54,941 nt of DNA from Nemertoderma westbladi (taxonomy: Eukaryota; Xenacoelomorpha; Nemertodermatida; Nemertodermatidae), in NCBI GenBank assembly GCA_032718475.1, contig JAUCBJ010000446.1, positions 1 to 54,941 on the forward strand. Direction: 5' to 3'. Below the pieces are notes generated by a model, which made no database searches, had not been told where the DNA came from, and saw only the letters and a program-made list of their open reading frames with translations. Shown here piece by piece: positions 11,192-21,239 of the stretch. The position numbers and the translations under genes are program-made. Within the stretch, counting starts at the first letter, position 1, and each line of letters begins with the position of its first letter.

Positions 11192-11395
11192 TTAATGGAT
11201 GATGATATTTCATCATAGCATGTGAAACTGCCATAACAGATTGCAATGTTTAGTATCATGTAAAGAACACAATATAGTGAAGTATAGCGCTGCCCACTTC
11301 TCTGTAATATCGACGAAACCACCATGTTCCTGGCTAACACTAACAAGTTAGTGCTGCCCTCCCCAATAAAATGAATTAAATGAAGTCAGGAAGGT

Positions 11396-13097
11396 ATTGT
11401 TTTCTATTTACGATATAATAATATATTAATATTATAGTGTTTATTGTTTCATAACAGTATACCTATAGGATGGATTATAAGACCATTATTGTAGCTGCGT
11501 GATTATGTGTTCGTTCGCTGTTTATAACATATTGATCAAATATTCAACTAATACTTAACTGAATTTCTCAATCATGAGAATGTATTTAATAAGCAAGCAA
11601 GCAAACAGTTGGCTGAAACCGAGGGCGACCCAAAGTCTCCTATTTCTATAGATACTACCCAAAAGTAAGGGTGGGAGCTCCCAAGGTTTGCTCCTAATAA
11701 TTCAACCATCCATCATTTATCAACCATTTGGGTTGAGCATTTTATCAAAACCTTTAGAAATTTTATTGAAATTGGTAAGTTCCTACTTTTCCTAAAATTT
11801 AATGCGTTATCCGACAGCGCAAAACGCCAATTTCATAGCTATGTTAGTTTTCGTATTGTGGTCCCAATCTGGCACCTATCTATCTGGGATTTTCTCCATA
11901 TATTTTTGTATATGCCTTTAAATATAATTTTAGCTGCGTTTTTGTAAAAATTTGTGTCTTGCTTTACTAACCGTGTTTAAATATGTTTGTTTATATTTTA
12001 AGCTGTAATTGCGTTATAGGCTGGACCGTATAACCTTTGCTAACTAACTATCAACATTGTTGTGATACTGCGGAGATACATACAGTGGGCTTTTAAAAAT
12101 TGCAATTTAAAAATAGCCTATTTTTCAATTATTACTCATTTACCCTATTTTGTTTACATTTTTCCCTATTTCCTGTAATTGTTTCACCCGCAAACTGTAG
12201 CTTTACTAAACTAGCTGCTAAACTGGAGGCTGGAGGCGTAAAATTAAATTGTGTCTAAATTAGGCTGTAGAAAATATAAGCTAAATTTATATTTCGTAAT
12301 GCGTTAGGCCTACATAGTGTAGCAATATGTTGTATAATTATTATGTTGTATAACCTGACTTGTATTACATTATGTAGATGGTTTACCAGTAACTCATTGT
12401 AATTTAATTATTGATCTTACTTTTTTGCTTCTGTGCCATTCTTCCTTATAAAAATCATTATTCATCTTAACTATACTACGTTGTGTAACTATATTATATA
12501 TGCGGTCTCCCTTATGTTCTAATAGCAATAATACAGTAGCATTTGGTTCTCAGCATTAAGTTCAATGTACTACCGTTCTATGTACAGTGAAGAATTACTC
12601 AACTATTATTACTCTATTACAAAATCTACTACTGTTTGTACTAAATTAGATAAAATATTTAAATATATGACAGGTATCTAAGTCTAAGTATCTAAGGTAT
12701 ATCTAAGTCTTAGACTTAGTTGTGCCCCGTTTCGTATGTTTCTACGAAGTAAACCCTGAAACCACTCCTGGCTATATTGTGAGGGGGTCTAGGTTAACAC
12801 GACTTGTTGGAGGCCTAGAACTTAAGCTAAGTTAGTTTGTTCTTCGACCCTAAGTAAGCATGAAACAAAGAGTCCTAATAGTTTCTGGTTCTTGGGAAGA
12901 TCTCACTTAGTTGCTTCTTTAAATTCCACATATATTGCAATAGTAAAGTTTGTAAGTAACTCACAGTTACGTAACTAGCAAATTTTCCCCTGAGTCTGGC
13001 CTCGTACAGGACTATGGTACTTCACAGGGTTAATCTAAAACTCAATTTTTTTTCTTGAAAAGAAACACTATGGGGATATTCAATATTACAAACCAAC
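11396..13097. other. Copy-2 equivalent of the gene-poor stretch
   Basis: This matches 3061-4762 with only isolated substitutions and 1-2 bp indels (for example gagagtaagg in copy 1 against aaaagtaagg here). No gene is recognised. Confidence 0.5.
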
Positions 13098-13395
13098 AAG
13101 GGGAGCATCCACTTGGTTAAGTACCTGTCCAGTGTCCAACCATTCTCCATTCAGCCCATCTTTCAAAGGAAGTGTTCAGAGATGCTCTTCGCCTTCCCTA
13201 TAGTTGGCTACTAAAGTTCACCCCTGCTCGTTGTGCCTGTGGGACACGATTCTCTGTCAAACATATTTTGTCGTGTCCTACAGGTGGATAGCCTTCATTC
13301 AATCTGCCACAACAAGATCCGTGACTTCATCGCTAACTCACTTACAGAAGTGGCCAACAGCCACATATCCGGTTCTCGTCACAGAACTTTTTTAA
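13098..13395 (+). pseudogene. Retroelement C-terminal relic, second copy
   Basis: This duplicates the relic at 4763-5060 with the same frameshifts and the same in-frame stop after the CxC...HxxxC zinc motif. The damage therefore predates the segmental duplication. Confidence 0.5.
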
Positions 13396-14350
13396 TATTT
13401 ATACATATCATAAGGCAGTTTTCCTACATGTGGCTAAAATCACAGTCATCATCATACATCTCATACATCATACTCATACATCAATACACACTAGACTAAA
13501 CAAATAAACACTTCAACGCGCTCAAGAGCGTAATATGAACCAAATTGATAAACAGGGAAAACGATAGCTTTTCTGAATCAGTCAGGATGGAACTCAATAG
13601 TTTCAACATCTCTAGAAAGTTATTTAATCCAGCACAGAGGCGCCAATTTAATCGCATCTTAAACCATATTGGAGTGTCGATTTGGACAATAAAAGTGCTC
13701 AGCCTCGTTAATGATGTGGTAGGATCTGTTGCAGCCATATAATACCGCAATATCCTTGAAGCAGTTAATCCATCTGGAATAATTTAATGGCCCTAGTCTT
13801 AGCTAAATCACTATCGCTTGAGCCCTTGATAACCGCAAGACAGATCTTAATGATTATGAATCTCGGTGTTCACACTGGGGTAATGTCACAACAACCTACT
13901 GTGAAAAAATATTATTTATTATTAACTAAGTTATATATATTTAGTGAATTATTTCTTTTTCAGTTTATTATTAATTTAGTTAATTGTTATTTATTTAGTT
14001 AATAATACTATTTTTTTATCGGAGGCGTCTGCAGTTCGCGCTCCTCCACTCTAACTGCCTTTGTCTGCGTGGTGGCTGGCGACCATGGAGGACCCAGGGC
14101 TTTGGGGATGGAGCGAGTCTGCGGGGCAATGAACTCGCAGACCGATATTAAAATCTGGTGCACCATTATTAATTCTATTGTTTATATTTTTAATTGTATT
14201 GTTTTGATTGGTGATGGGAAGTTGGTGCAGTATTATATTTTGTTCATATCCTATTAGCTTTATATGTTGATTTAAATAATAGGGTTGGTGCGCGAAAAAA
14301 ATGTTGGGCGAGAAACTATGGGGCGCCGTTCTGGTCAAATGCACAGGTCA
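13396..14350. other. No confident gene; contains sequence lost from copy 1
   Basis: Up to about 14227 this mirrors 5061-5895. From about 14228 it continues into sequence lost from copy 1. A minus-strand frame at 14051-14344 (97 codons) ends in PADSLHPQSPGSSMV. Its ending looks protein-like, but it is not recognised, and the matching frame in copy 1 is truncated. Confidence 0.35.
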
Positions 14351-14440
14351 TTCTCGCAGCGAGATTTCAATCTCGCGGCGAGATTTCTTTCTCACGACGA
14401 GATTTCTTTCTCGCGACGAGATGTCATTCTTGCGGCGATG
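14351..14440. repeat. 19-bp palindromic minisatellite, diverged array
   Basis: About five units each contain a self-complementary core of type TCTCGCNGCGAGA (for example tctcgcggcgaga and tctcgcgacgaga). They are spaced about 19 bp apart and separated by ttt/ttc linkers. On the opposite strand the units read like those at 15959-16192, so the two arrays belong to one family in inverted orientation. Confidence 0.8.
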
Positions 14441-14704
14441 CTGTGAAATGCTGGCCACCTGAATGGTTTTATAGTTATACAGTAGTGTGTCGAGTTGAGA
14501 AGATACTTTTCCATGTTTTTTTCTGACCAAAAATTAAAAAAAAATTTCGTAGCCAGTACTACCAAGCAATTCCATATCAAAAATAATGCAAAAAATTGTT
14601 AACGCAAAAAAACTTGGTGGTGGGGGGTGGTAATTTTATTTTAGATCCGCTATAACTCCGGAACACTTGGTCCAAATTCGATGGGGTTTTTATTATTCAA
14701 CTTA

Positions 14705-15876
14705 ATTAGCAAGTCGTTAGACTTGATTACTGTAAGAAATTACTGTAAGAAAAAAAGCTACTGGCTACTGACTACTGACTACTGACCTAGAGCAAAAACG
14801 GCTCTAACGAATTTGATGAAGTTTTGCATGGACCATGAAAACTACGCACTAGATTTCTAAGGGTACTTGTGAAATCGCGGTTTAAATTGAAACATCTATC
14901 TCAACTTGTTTTATTTCGAAAAATAGCCCCAAAACACGAAAATTGTCATAGGCGCAATGATAAAACACCGGCTGGCACTCATGAAAAATGTTATATAGAT
15001 GGCCAATAGGCGATAGAGATTCAATAGGAAGGGCAACTAACAAAGAAGTACTCTACTTATTATCACTCTACTCTACAACCCAGACAGTAAGCAAACATTA
15101 ACTGGTTTAGCTGCCTACTGTATTACAATCTCAACTGAATAACTCTTCCCAATGCATCCTTGCTATGTTAATTAATTGGCGTGCAAGCTAAATGACTGTT
15201 AGTTAAACAGTGTGTTGGCTACACAGTGTATTTCTGTATTACTGTACTGTGCTCTCATCGCATTATTGTTTTATTTTGAAATTTTTGTGCCAACATTAAT
15301 ACTGTGGAGGCTGTATGCTTATAAGGCTGAATATTTACTCAGCCTCAAAATGATTCTCCATAAGGCTAACATTATAGTTTGATATATAAAATTCTGTTAT
15401 AATAATAATATAATTGTTATATTTAATTAATATCGTGGTTTACATTGAACAGTGTAAATTGTTAATCGCGGTTTACATTGAAACATCTCAACTTGTTTTA
15501 TTTATTACAAAAATAAGAACAAATTTGTCTTATCACTTCTTGTGCGCGGATTGTATTGAATTCATGACAACTGCTGTTATTATTATTAATCAATTGACAC
15601 CTCGACTCCTCTCTGAGACTCAGACTACTCTATCCGATAGAATAAAATAATCATTTCGCTAACTGCTCTCTATCTTCTATAATCACAACAGCTTTTATAA
15701 TTCATTAGATGATTCCAACATAATAATTATAGTTTGAAGTTGTCTAGAAAATTTTTCGTACATCACCGGGACTACCCTCACACTAATTGATTATAAGACA
15801 GAACAAAAAGCTTTTACTTGACTCGTACTGTCTCCTACGACTTGCTTCACGGGCCACTAGGCCCGTCTCTAGTCCT
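14705..15876 (+). mobile_element. Element X, full-length copy
   Basis: This is a dispersed repeat of about 1.17 kb. The left end is ttagcaagtcgttagacttg, and the right end, read on the other strand, is gaagcaagtcgtaggagac, so both ends carry gcaagtcgt as a short inverted terminus. Just outside that lies an inverted gggccactaggccc. An inverted copy is at 23587-24719, and a left fragment is at 5896-6083. It codes for nothing recognisable, so it is probably a non-autonomous DNA transposon. No target-site duplication could be fixed. Confidence 0.7.
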
Positions 15877-15958
15877 CTTTCAGCATATCCATGTTTCGAA
15901 ACCCCAAACATCGCCGTTCAAAAATTATTTTTTCTAGTACTAGAATTTTACCAATAGC

Positions 15959-16192
15959 ATCTCGCTGCGAGAATGGCATCTCGCTGCGAGAATGACATCT
16001 GCTGCGAAAATGACATATCGCTGCGAAAATGACATTTGCTGCGAAAATGACATATCACTGCGAGAATGACATCTCGCTGCGAGAATGACATCTCGCTGCG
16101 AGAATGACATCTCACTGCGAGAATGACATCTCGCTGCGAGAATTACATCTCGCTGCGAGAATGACATCTCGCTGCGAGAATGACATCTCGCT
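15959..16192. repeat. 19-bp palindromic minisatellite array
   Basis: About twelve units of atctcgctgcgagaatgac follow each other without spacers. Each holds the palindrome TCTCGC-T-GCGAGA. Units near 15990-16065 carry the variant gctgcgaaaatgac, which breaks the palindrome. Because 19 is not a multiple of three, the array is open in long frames that give a 19-residue periodic peptide; this is a by-product, not a gene. The array starts about 80 bp beyond the end of element X and ends about 50 bp from the integrase stop codon of the gypsy element. Confidence 0.9.
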
Positions 16193-16243
16193 TAAATTTT
16201 ATTATCAAATTTACACCATAGATTTTGGTCTTTTATGCAGAAA

Positions 16244-17992
16244 TCAGTTTAATTTGAACCTGACTCGTTTTTGCTGCGACGAGGCCAATACTTCATTCGC
16301 CATTATTGTTGGTTTGACGCGATCGAGTGAGACAATTTCTTTCTCACCACGGATTCGGATTGTAACAGTTTTTTCATCCATAGCAACAACTTCATATGGA
16401 CCAGTGTAACAGGGTGTGAGGGAACCGCGCTTTCTAGAATCCTTTACCCAGACATGTGTTGCAGTGTGTAAATCTTTAGGAACATAAGACTTAGACTTAT
16501 GAAGTCTTGTTGGGGGTTGAAAGGAGTCTAATCTTTTGTATAATTTCGATACATAGTCAGGTAACAATTCAACGTTTTCGGATTCTAGAAATTGTCCTGG
16601 GAGACGTAACTCTGTGCCGTATAACAGTTGAGCGGGGGAGTAACCATGAGTTCCCATGGCAGATCGTAGACCAAGTAGAACTAATGGCAGCTCGTGATAC
16701 CAATTGTAATTTACGCATTTTGCACGGAGCGAAGCTTTTAATTGCCTGTGCCATCTCTCTATCATACCATTACATGAAGGGTGATAAGACGTTGTTCTAG
16801 AACGTTCTATTCCTAGTTTTTTAATGAGAATGCCAAACAGTCTAGATTCAAATTGAGAACCTCTGTCGGTTATAATTTTATTAGGTACCCCAAAAAGGCT
16901 AATCCAAGAGTACATAAAACCATTCGCAATTGCATCAGTGGAAATATTCTGCAATGGGACAACTTCTGGCCATCTTGTGAATCTATCTATAATAGTCAAT
17001 AGAGATTTGTGCCCACATGAAGGAGGAAGGGGTCCCACTATATCCAAATGTACAGAATCCAATCTGGAACATGTTGGGATTGAACCAATAGGTGTCTTAA
17101 CATGGACAGTTATTTTACATTTCTGGCAGGCTAGACATTGCTTCGCCCATTGTTTGACTTCTTTATTCATGCCAGGCCATGTATTACGAGCTGCTATTAA
17201 TTTAAGTGTTTCTTTGGGTCCAGCATGGGCCAATGAATGAAAATTATTGAATACTTTTATTCGCAAGTTAGAGGGAAGATATGGTCTGAGGACCGATATA
17301 GAGTCATCAAAATACACGAACTTTTCTTCATTCACATAAACTTTTTTTAATGGCAATGAGGTTGTTCTGAAAAATTGCTGCAAATGTTGATCCTCCAATT
17401 GTTCATTGGCTAATTCAACCATATTATCAAATGTAATCAATGCTAATGGTCTGGATAAGGCGTCGGCCTCAATATTATCCTTTCCAGCTAAATATTTAAT
17501 TTCACAAAGAAATTCGGAGATATAAGAAAGCCAGCGAGATTGCTGGGGAGTCGGATTTTTCATTTCTAGACATCGAGTTAGAGGTTTATGATCAGTTAGT
17601 ATGGTTAGATTTTGCCCGAGCAGCCATTCGTGATGTTTTAACCCAGAGTAAATAGCCAATAGTTCTCTATCGAAGGTAGATTTTCTGCACTCATTCGGTG
17701 TTAATTTTTTTGAATAAAAAGCTAGTGGCTCTAATTTACCATCTACTTCCTGGTGAATAACTGCACCAAGAGCAACGTTGGATGCATCAGTTGTGATTGT
17801 TATTGGGGTATCTCTTTTTGGAAATGATAAGGTCACTGCGTTTGCAAGAGCCTGTTTCAGTTTTACAAAGGCGTAATTTCCTTCTGGTGTTAAAACTAAA
17901 TCTTGGTTCTTTTTTTTATCCCTGGTGAGATCGGTAAGGGGTGCAGAAATCTCAGAGAAATGTGGAATAAACCTGTGGTAAAAACCACACAT
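16244..17992 (-). CDS. Ty3/gypsy RNase H-integrase segment (582 codons)
   Basis: This is the C-terminal part of a retrotransposon polyprotein. RNase H occupies about residues 60-180 with catalytic Asp69 (TTDAS), Glu110 (DRELLAIY), Asp134 (LTDHK) and Asp177. The integrase zinc domain is His252, His256, Cys286, Cys289. The integrase core has Asp317 (HLDIVGP), Asp376 (ITDRGSQF) and Glu412 (GMIERWH), with the DD35E spacing intact. An SH3-like C-terminal domain follows (about 500-560). It would copy and insert the element's cDNA in the nucleus. The frame is fully open, but the first in-frame Met is internal. It is separated from RT by two frameshifts, so it cannot be made as one polyprotein from this copy. 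Confidence 0.93.
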   Translation of the reverse strand: MCGFYHRFIPHFSEISAPLTDLTRDKKKNQDLVLTPEGNYAFVKLKQALANAVTLSFPKRDTPITITTDASNVALGAVIHQEVDGKLEPLAFYSKKLTPNECRKSTFDRELLAIYSGLKHHEWLLGQNLTILTDHKPLTRCLEMKNPTPQQSRWLSYISEFLCEIKYLAGKDNIEADALSRPLALITFDNMVELANEQLEDQHLQQFFRTTSLPLKKVYVNEEKFVYFDDSISVLRPYLPSNLRIKVFNNFHSLAHAGPKETLKLIAARNTWPGMNKEVKQWAKQCLACQKCKITVHVKTPIGSIPTCSRLDSVHLDIVGPLPPSCGHKSLLTIIDRFTRWPEVVPLQNISTDAIANGFMYSWISLFGVPNKIITDRGSQFESRLFGILIKKLGIERSRTTSYHPSCNGMIERWHRQLKASLRAKCVNYNWYHELPLVLLGLRSAMGTHGYSPAQLLYGTELRLPGQFLESENVELLPDYVSKLYKRLDSFQPPTRLHKSKSYVPKDLHTATHVWVKDSRKRGSLTPCYTGPYEVVAMDEKTVTIRIRGEKEIVSLDRVKPTIMANEVLASSQQKRVRFKLN

Positions 17993-18039
17993 CCCAATGA
18001 ACCGTTTTAATGATTTTATTGATGTCGGTTCAGGAAATA

Positions 18040-18397
18040 CTCTGATGGCTTCAATTTTTGATGGATTTGGGCGAACACCTGTCTTTTTGATACAATATAG
18101 CTGAGAAAATTAACTTCTTGTGTAAAAAATATGCATCTTTGACAGTTTGGCTTTAAGACCAAATTTTTCTAAACGTTCTAGAACCAGTTTAACATCATGG
18201 TAATGCTGCTCTTCACTCTTACTTCCAACCAAAATATCATCCATATAACCTACAGCACATTCTAGCCCATATAATGTAGTGTCCATTAATCTTTGAAAGG
18301 TTTGTGCTGCGTTTCTAAGTCCAAATGGCATTTTTAGGTAACAGAACATTCCAAAAGGTGTTGTTATAGTGGTCTTAGGGACATCTTCTTCAGCCAT
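18040..18397 (-). pseudogene. Ty3/gypsy reverse transcriptase palm segment
   Basis: The open part (18110-18397, 95 codons) shows the RT motifs TTITTPFGMFCYLKMPFGL, RNAAQTFQRLMD and the catalytic VGYMDDILVGS. Frame breaks near 18450, 18105 and 18045 separate it from the fingers upstream and from RNase H downstream. Residues on both sides of each break continue the normal RT alignment, so these are small indels rather than missing domains. Confidence 0.88.
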
Positions 18398-18441
18398 TGG
18401 AATTTGGTGAAATGCCTTGGTTAAGTCAATTTTTGTAAAAA

Positions 18442-20226
18442 TTATACAATCACGAATTTGTTAGTTATGTCTGAGATATTGGGCATAGGATATGTGTCAG
18501 GCAAAGTTTGCTTATTCAATCTCCTGTAATCACCACAGGGCCTTATAGAGTTATCGTGTTTTACAACTGTGTGCAATGCTGATGACCAGGGTGATTCTCG
18601 GCGTTCTACTACATTCCGATTTAGTAGAAAATCAAATTCTTTAATAGCAGCATTTAGACGATATATGGCCAGGCCATATATACGTCTTGGTTTAGTGTTA
18701 CACGGTGGACCACTGGTTATTATGTGATGTTTGATGGGGTGTTTTATTATGTCATCAGCTGATATTTCTGTAAACACCGATTTGTGTTCACTAAGTAAAT
18801 GTCTCATTTTCGATGTTGAATTAAAATTATTTACAATACTTGAGCTGCTGATTAAATTGAGTTTATAAGTTGCAGTATTCCCTACTGCACACATGTCACT
18901 AGTTATACCAAGTATGCTTGAAAAACACATAACCACTCCAAAAGTCAATAAAATACTTGACAACATTGCTCTGTTGTTGGTGAGAAAATATGTTAAATTC
19001 ATAAACAATACAACAAAAATCAAGAAATATTTTTTTACGCAAAAAATATTAGTAAAAGTGGAATTATCCATTTCACACTCTGTAAATATTTCTTCATTAT
19101 CACAATGTATGTGATTCGTTTCACCGCTTACTGATGGTTTCATGATTATAGTACTGTTTTTACAATCAATATTTATATCAAAATATTTCAAAAAATCCAA
19201 ACCTAGTATAGGCTGGCTCACTTCTGCCACAATAAAATTCCAATTAAATTGCTTATTTCCTAAAGTAGGAATAGTAAATATTAATTCGCCACGTCCGTAT
19301 GTTCTAATATTGGATGAATTCGCAGCAGTCAATTTAGTATGTGACTGTTGTGAAAAATTAACCAAAAGGTTACTATATGACTGGGGTATAATTGAAAAAT
19401 CGCTGCCCGAATCAACTAAAAACTGTCCTACAGGGTCAGCTTTAACTTGAACTGAGCAAACATTATTAGTAGTATTATGATTGGATTTGGAATCACCCAT
19501 ATTTGGATTTGATGGTTTTGGAACTGAGCACGAATTGTTGTTACCAAGCCTGTAATTACATGGCGGCTGACAGTTAGAAGCTTCACGGCCAAAACGGAAG
19601 TGGTAGTAGCACCACGATCCTTGGGGGTTGTATTCCCGTCCACGCGATTGCGAGCGAGTGCGATATGGTGTCCGGCTTCTCGATGAGCTCGGATCCCGAT
19701 TCCTCGAACGAGAGTCCCGCGTGTTTGAGTTGGACATAGCTCGAAGTTGCGCACTTATTTCGGCAACCTGCTCTGTGAGCGCTCTTTGGGATTCCATTAG
19801 TAGGTTTTGTGATTGGTGAAGTAAGTTTATTTCCGAGGTTTGTTGGCGATAACTGTTATCGGCAACTTGGGAAATTGGAGATGAAGATGGAGTAGAGGAG
19901 TTGTGAGAATTAGAACTCTGTTGTTCAACCATTTTATCTGCAAGTTGGGCGAGTTTCTCCAAAGACAGTTCTGGAAGTGTACTCAGTACAGTACTTACTA
20001 TCGGAGGCATGATTTCTAGGAACCGCAATCGAATAATTTGATCGTTGCCATTTCCTGCTGCAAGGCGTTGCATCTGCCGAAGGACTGCAGATGGCTTCCG
20101 ATCACCAAGTTCTTGGTCTTCTAAAAGTTTGTGTAATCGCTTTTCATCGCTGTCTGCCAAGTGCGATACAATATTAGTTTTTATGGTATCAAAGGTATCA
20201 TTGACTACTACTAGGATCGGCATCAT
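18442..20226 (-). CDS. Ty3/gypsy gag-protease-RT fingers (594 codons)
   Basis: Residues 1-200 are gag-like, ending in a Ser/Arg-rich patch (172-196). A short C/H motif at 206-223 (WCYYHFRFGREASNC) replaces the usual CCHC knuckle; this form is common in metazoan gypsy gag. Protease follows with Asp272 (VDSGSDFS) and ILGLDFL (about 340-346). Residues 394-441 contain two strongly hydrophobic stretches not expected between protease and RT. RT fingers lie at about 500-590 (PCGDYRRLNKQTLPDTYPMP). The frame ends at a 1-base shift near 18450. Upstream gag residues are in another frame (20198-20602). Confidence 0.88.
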   Translation of the reverse strand: MMPILVVVNDTFDTIKTNIVSHLADSDEKRLHKLLEDQELGDRKPSAVLRQMQRLAAGNGNDQIIRLRFLEIMPPIVSTVLSTLPELSLEKLAQLADKMVEQQSSNSHNSSTPSSSPISQVADNSYRQQTSEINLLHQSQNLLMESQRALTEQVAEISAQLRAMSNSNTRDSRSRNRDPSSSRSRTPYRTRSQSRGREYNPQGSWCYYHFRFGREASNCQPPCNYRLGNNNSCSVPKPSNPNMGDSKSNHNTTNNVCSVQVKADPVGQFLVDSGSDFSIIPQSYSNLLVNFSQQSHTKLTAANSSNIRTYGRGELIFTIPTLGNKQFNWNFIVAEVSQPILGLDFLKYFDINIDCKNSTIIMKPSVSGETNHIHCDNEEIFTECEMDNSTFTNIFCVKKYFLIFVVLFMNLTYFLTNNRAMLSSILLTFGVVMCFSSILGITSDMCAVGNTATYKLNLISSSSIVNNFNSTSKMRHLLSEHKSVFTEISADDIIKHPIKHHIITSGPPCNTKPRRIYGLAIYRLNAAIKEFDFLLNRNVVERRESPWSSALHTVVKHDNSIRPCGDYRRLNKQTLPDTYPMPNISDITNKFVIV

Positions 20227-20602
20227 TGATGTTAACCCCTGATTCGAGGATTGTATCCGTTGGAATTGCTGCGAGAAGATTCGCCTTTTTAGAGTGTTCT
20301 TTCTGCCCTTCTAAAATAGCTTCAACTTGCTGAAACCAGATTCTTGCATCCTTCGGAAAAAAATCAGGATGTCGCGTTTTCTGTACGTCCGTTTTGTCGT
20401 CTGTTTTTCTTTTGGTACCGGTATCGATAGAGTCTTCTTGAGTTAGCTGACTTAAAATAACTAGAACGGCGTATGGGTTCTCTTTCTGTAATTCTTTGAT
20501 AATGTCTTTCTTGGTTTTTGGCATTTTGTAGTCCGGAATATGTGAGGTAAGTTTGTCGAGAGTTTGTAACAATTCGGCTTTTCGATGTTGATCGAGTGAC
20601 AT
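20198..20602 (-). pseudogene. Ty3/gypsy gag N-terminal segment
   Basis: This frame of 134 codons overlaps the start of the 594-codon frame by about 29 bp and is joined to it by a frameshift near 20215. The N-terminal region has a helical pattern (LLQTLDKLTSHIP), and the stretch PDFFPKDARIWFQQVEAIL is typical of gypsy gag. The ATG at 20602 follows the leader by about 160 bp and is the likely gag start. Confidence 0.8.
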
Positions 20603-20981
20603 ATTAAAGTACGCTTCGAATATACTACAGCAGTATACTGCAGTACCGGTACCAGGTACGGTAACGGATCACTGGAAGTATATAATCGAATCTAGTAGTT
20701 GTAGCGGTAGTTCAGTAGTTGGAAGACGTCCAGTCGCCTGGTAGTCTGCTCGTCTGGGTCACCAATTTGTGGGTATTTTCCCACAACTGCATTATAAAAC
20801 AAGAATAAGGGGCCACTGAAAGATGGAAACATTCAGAGTGTGCAGAATATATTTCAGTATTTATTAAGCATTGTTCAGGTTATATCTATATTGTTGCACT
20901 GTACAGAACACTGTGTAGGCAATAACAATACAATATCGACATTAATTGAATTTATATTTTTTATGCACTTAGATCCCTATA
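20603..20981 (-). mobile_element. Putative leader, primer-binding site and 5' LTR of the gypsy element
   Basis: Reading the minus strand, an LTR-like edge ...ATACCCACA ends at 20768, and three bases later TGGTGACCCAGACGAG could be the tRNA primer-binding site. The region beyond (20768 to about 20981) would be the LTR, but its outer edge cannot be placed because no matching 3' LTR is visible downstream of the integrase. A C22 homopolymer starts at 20982. Confidence 0.45.
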
Positions 20982-21239
20982 CCCCCCCCCCCCCCCCCCC
21001 CCCTTAACTATATGTATGCCGCTGTGAGCTATATCACTAATCTCGCATCTATCAGCGAGTTTGACTGGCTACATAGGGTATACTGATTCTGGAAGACTTC
21101 TTCACTTTATCATCTGAAATCCATGAAGGTTGCTGGAAATTGTATTTATAAGGTGATTGTCAGAGTCAGATTCTTCTACAAGCAAGTAGTACTCCATTTT
21201 CTTGTAAATCTGATTCAGTTGCACTACTTGCAGTCGCCC
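20982..21239. other. C22 homopolymer and unassigned sequence
   Basis: A run of 22 C at 20982-21003 is followed by sequence without a recognisable gene. Confidence 0.5.

Larger units (their letters stand above)
9009..11346 (-). pseudogene. Cysteine-rich GPI-type protein gene disrupted by a TTAA transposon
   Basis: This is the second copy of the gene at 2234-3013. Residues 52-259 are encoded at 9009-9637 and residues 1-52 at 11192-11346. The element at 9638-11191 sits at a TTAA in the codons for Ile51 and Asn52. The surviving 3' part differs by two substitutions (Glu125Lys, Arg129Gln) and keeps all the later cysteines and the GPI-like tail. A 171-residue open frame from the Met corresponding to residue 89 remains, but it lacks the signal peptide. 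Precise excision, usual for piggyBac elements, would restore the frame. Otherwise the copy is dead. Confidence 0.75.
7584..14908. repeat. Segmental tandem duplication, copy 2
   Basis: This is near-identical to 731-6083. Its left edge keeps only about 76 bp of the palindrome's left arm (7584-7659), so the hairpin here is short, with one mismatch (agtcatatag against agtaatatag in copy 1). It carries the 1,554-bp TTAA element and extra sequence at about 14228-14705 that copy 1 lacks. The length difference between the units is explained by these events plus one missing 86-bp unit. Confidence 0.9.

Noticed and set aside
15940-16167. Open frame encoding a 19-residue periodic peptide (SFSQRDVILAARCHSR type)
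   Set aside because: It is a direct consequence of a 19-bp repeat without stops; there is no independent evidence of coding.
15959-16192. CRISPR-like array of palindromic repeats
   Set aside because: Units abut with no unique spacers, no cas genes are present, and the genome is eukaryotic; it is a minisatellite.
20768-20785. Proof of a complete LTR pair for the first gypsy element
   Set aside because: Only one LTR-like edge and a possible primer-binding site were found; no second LTR is visible.
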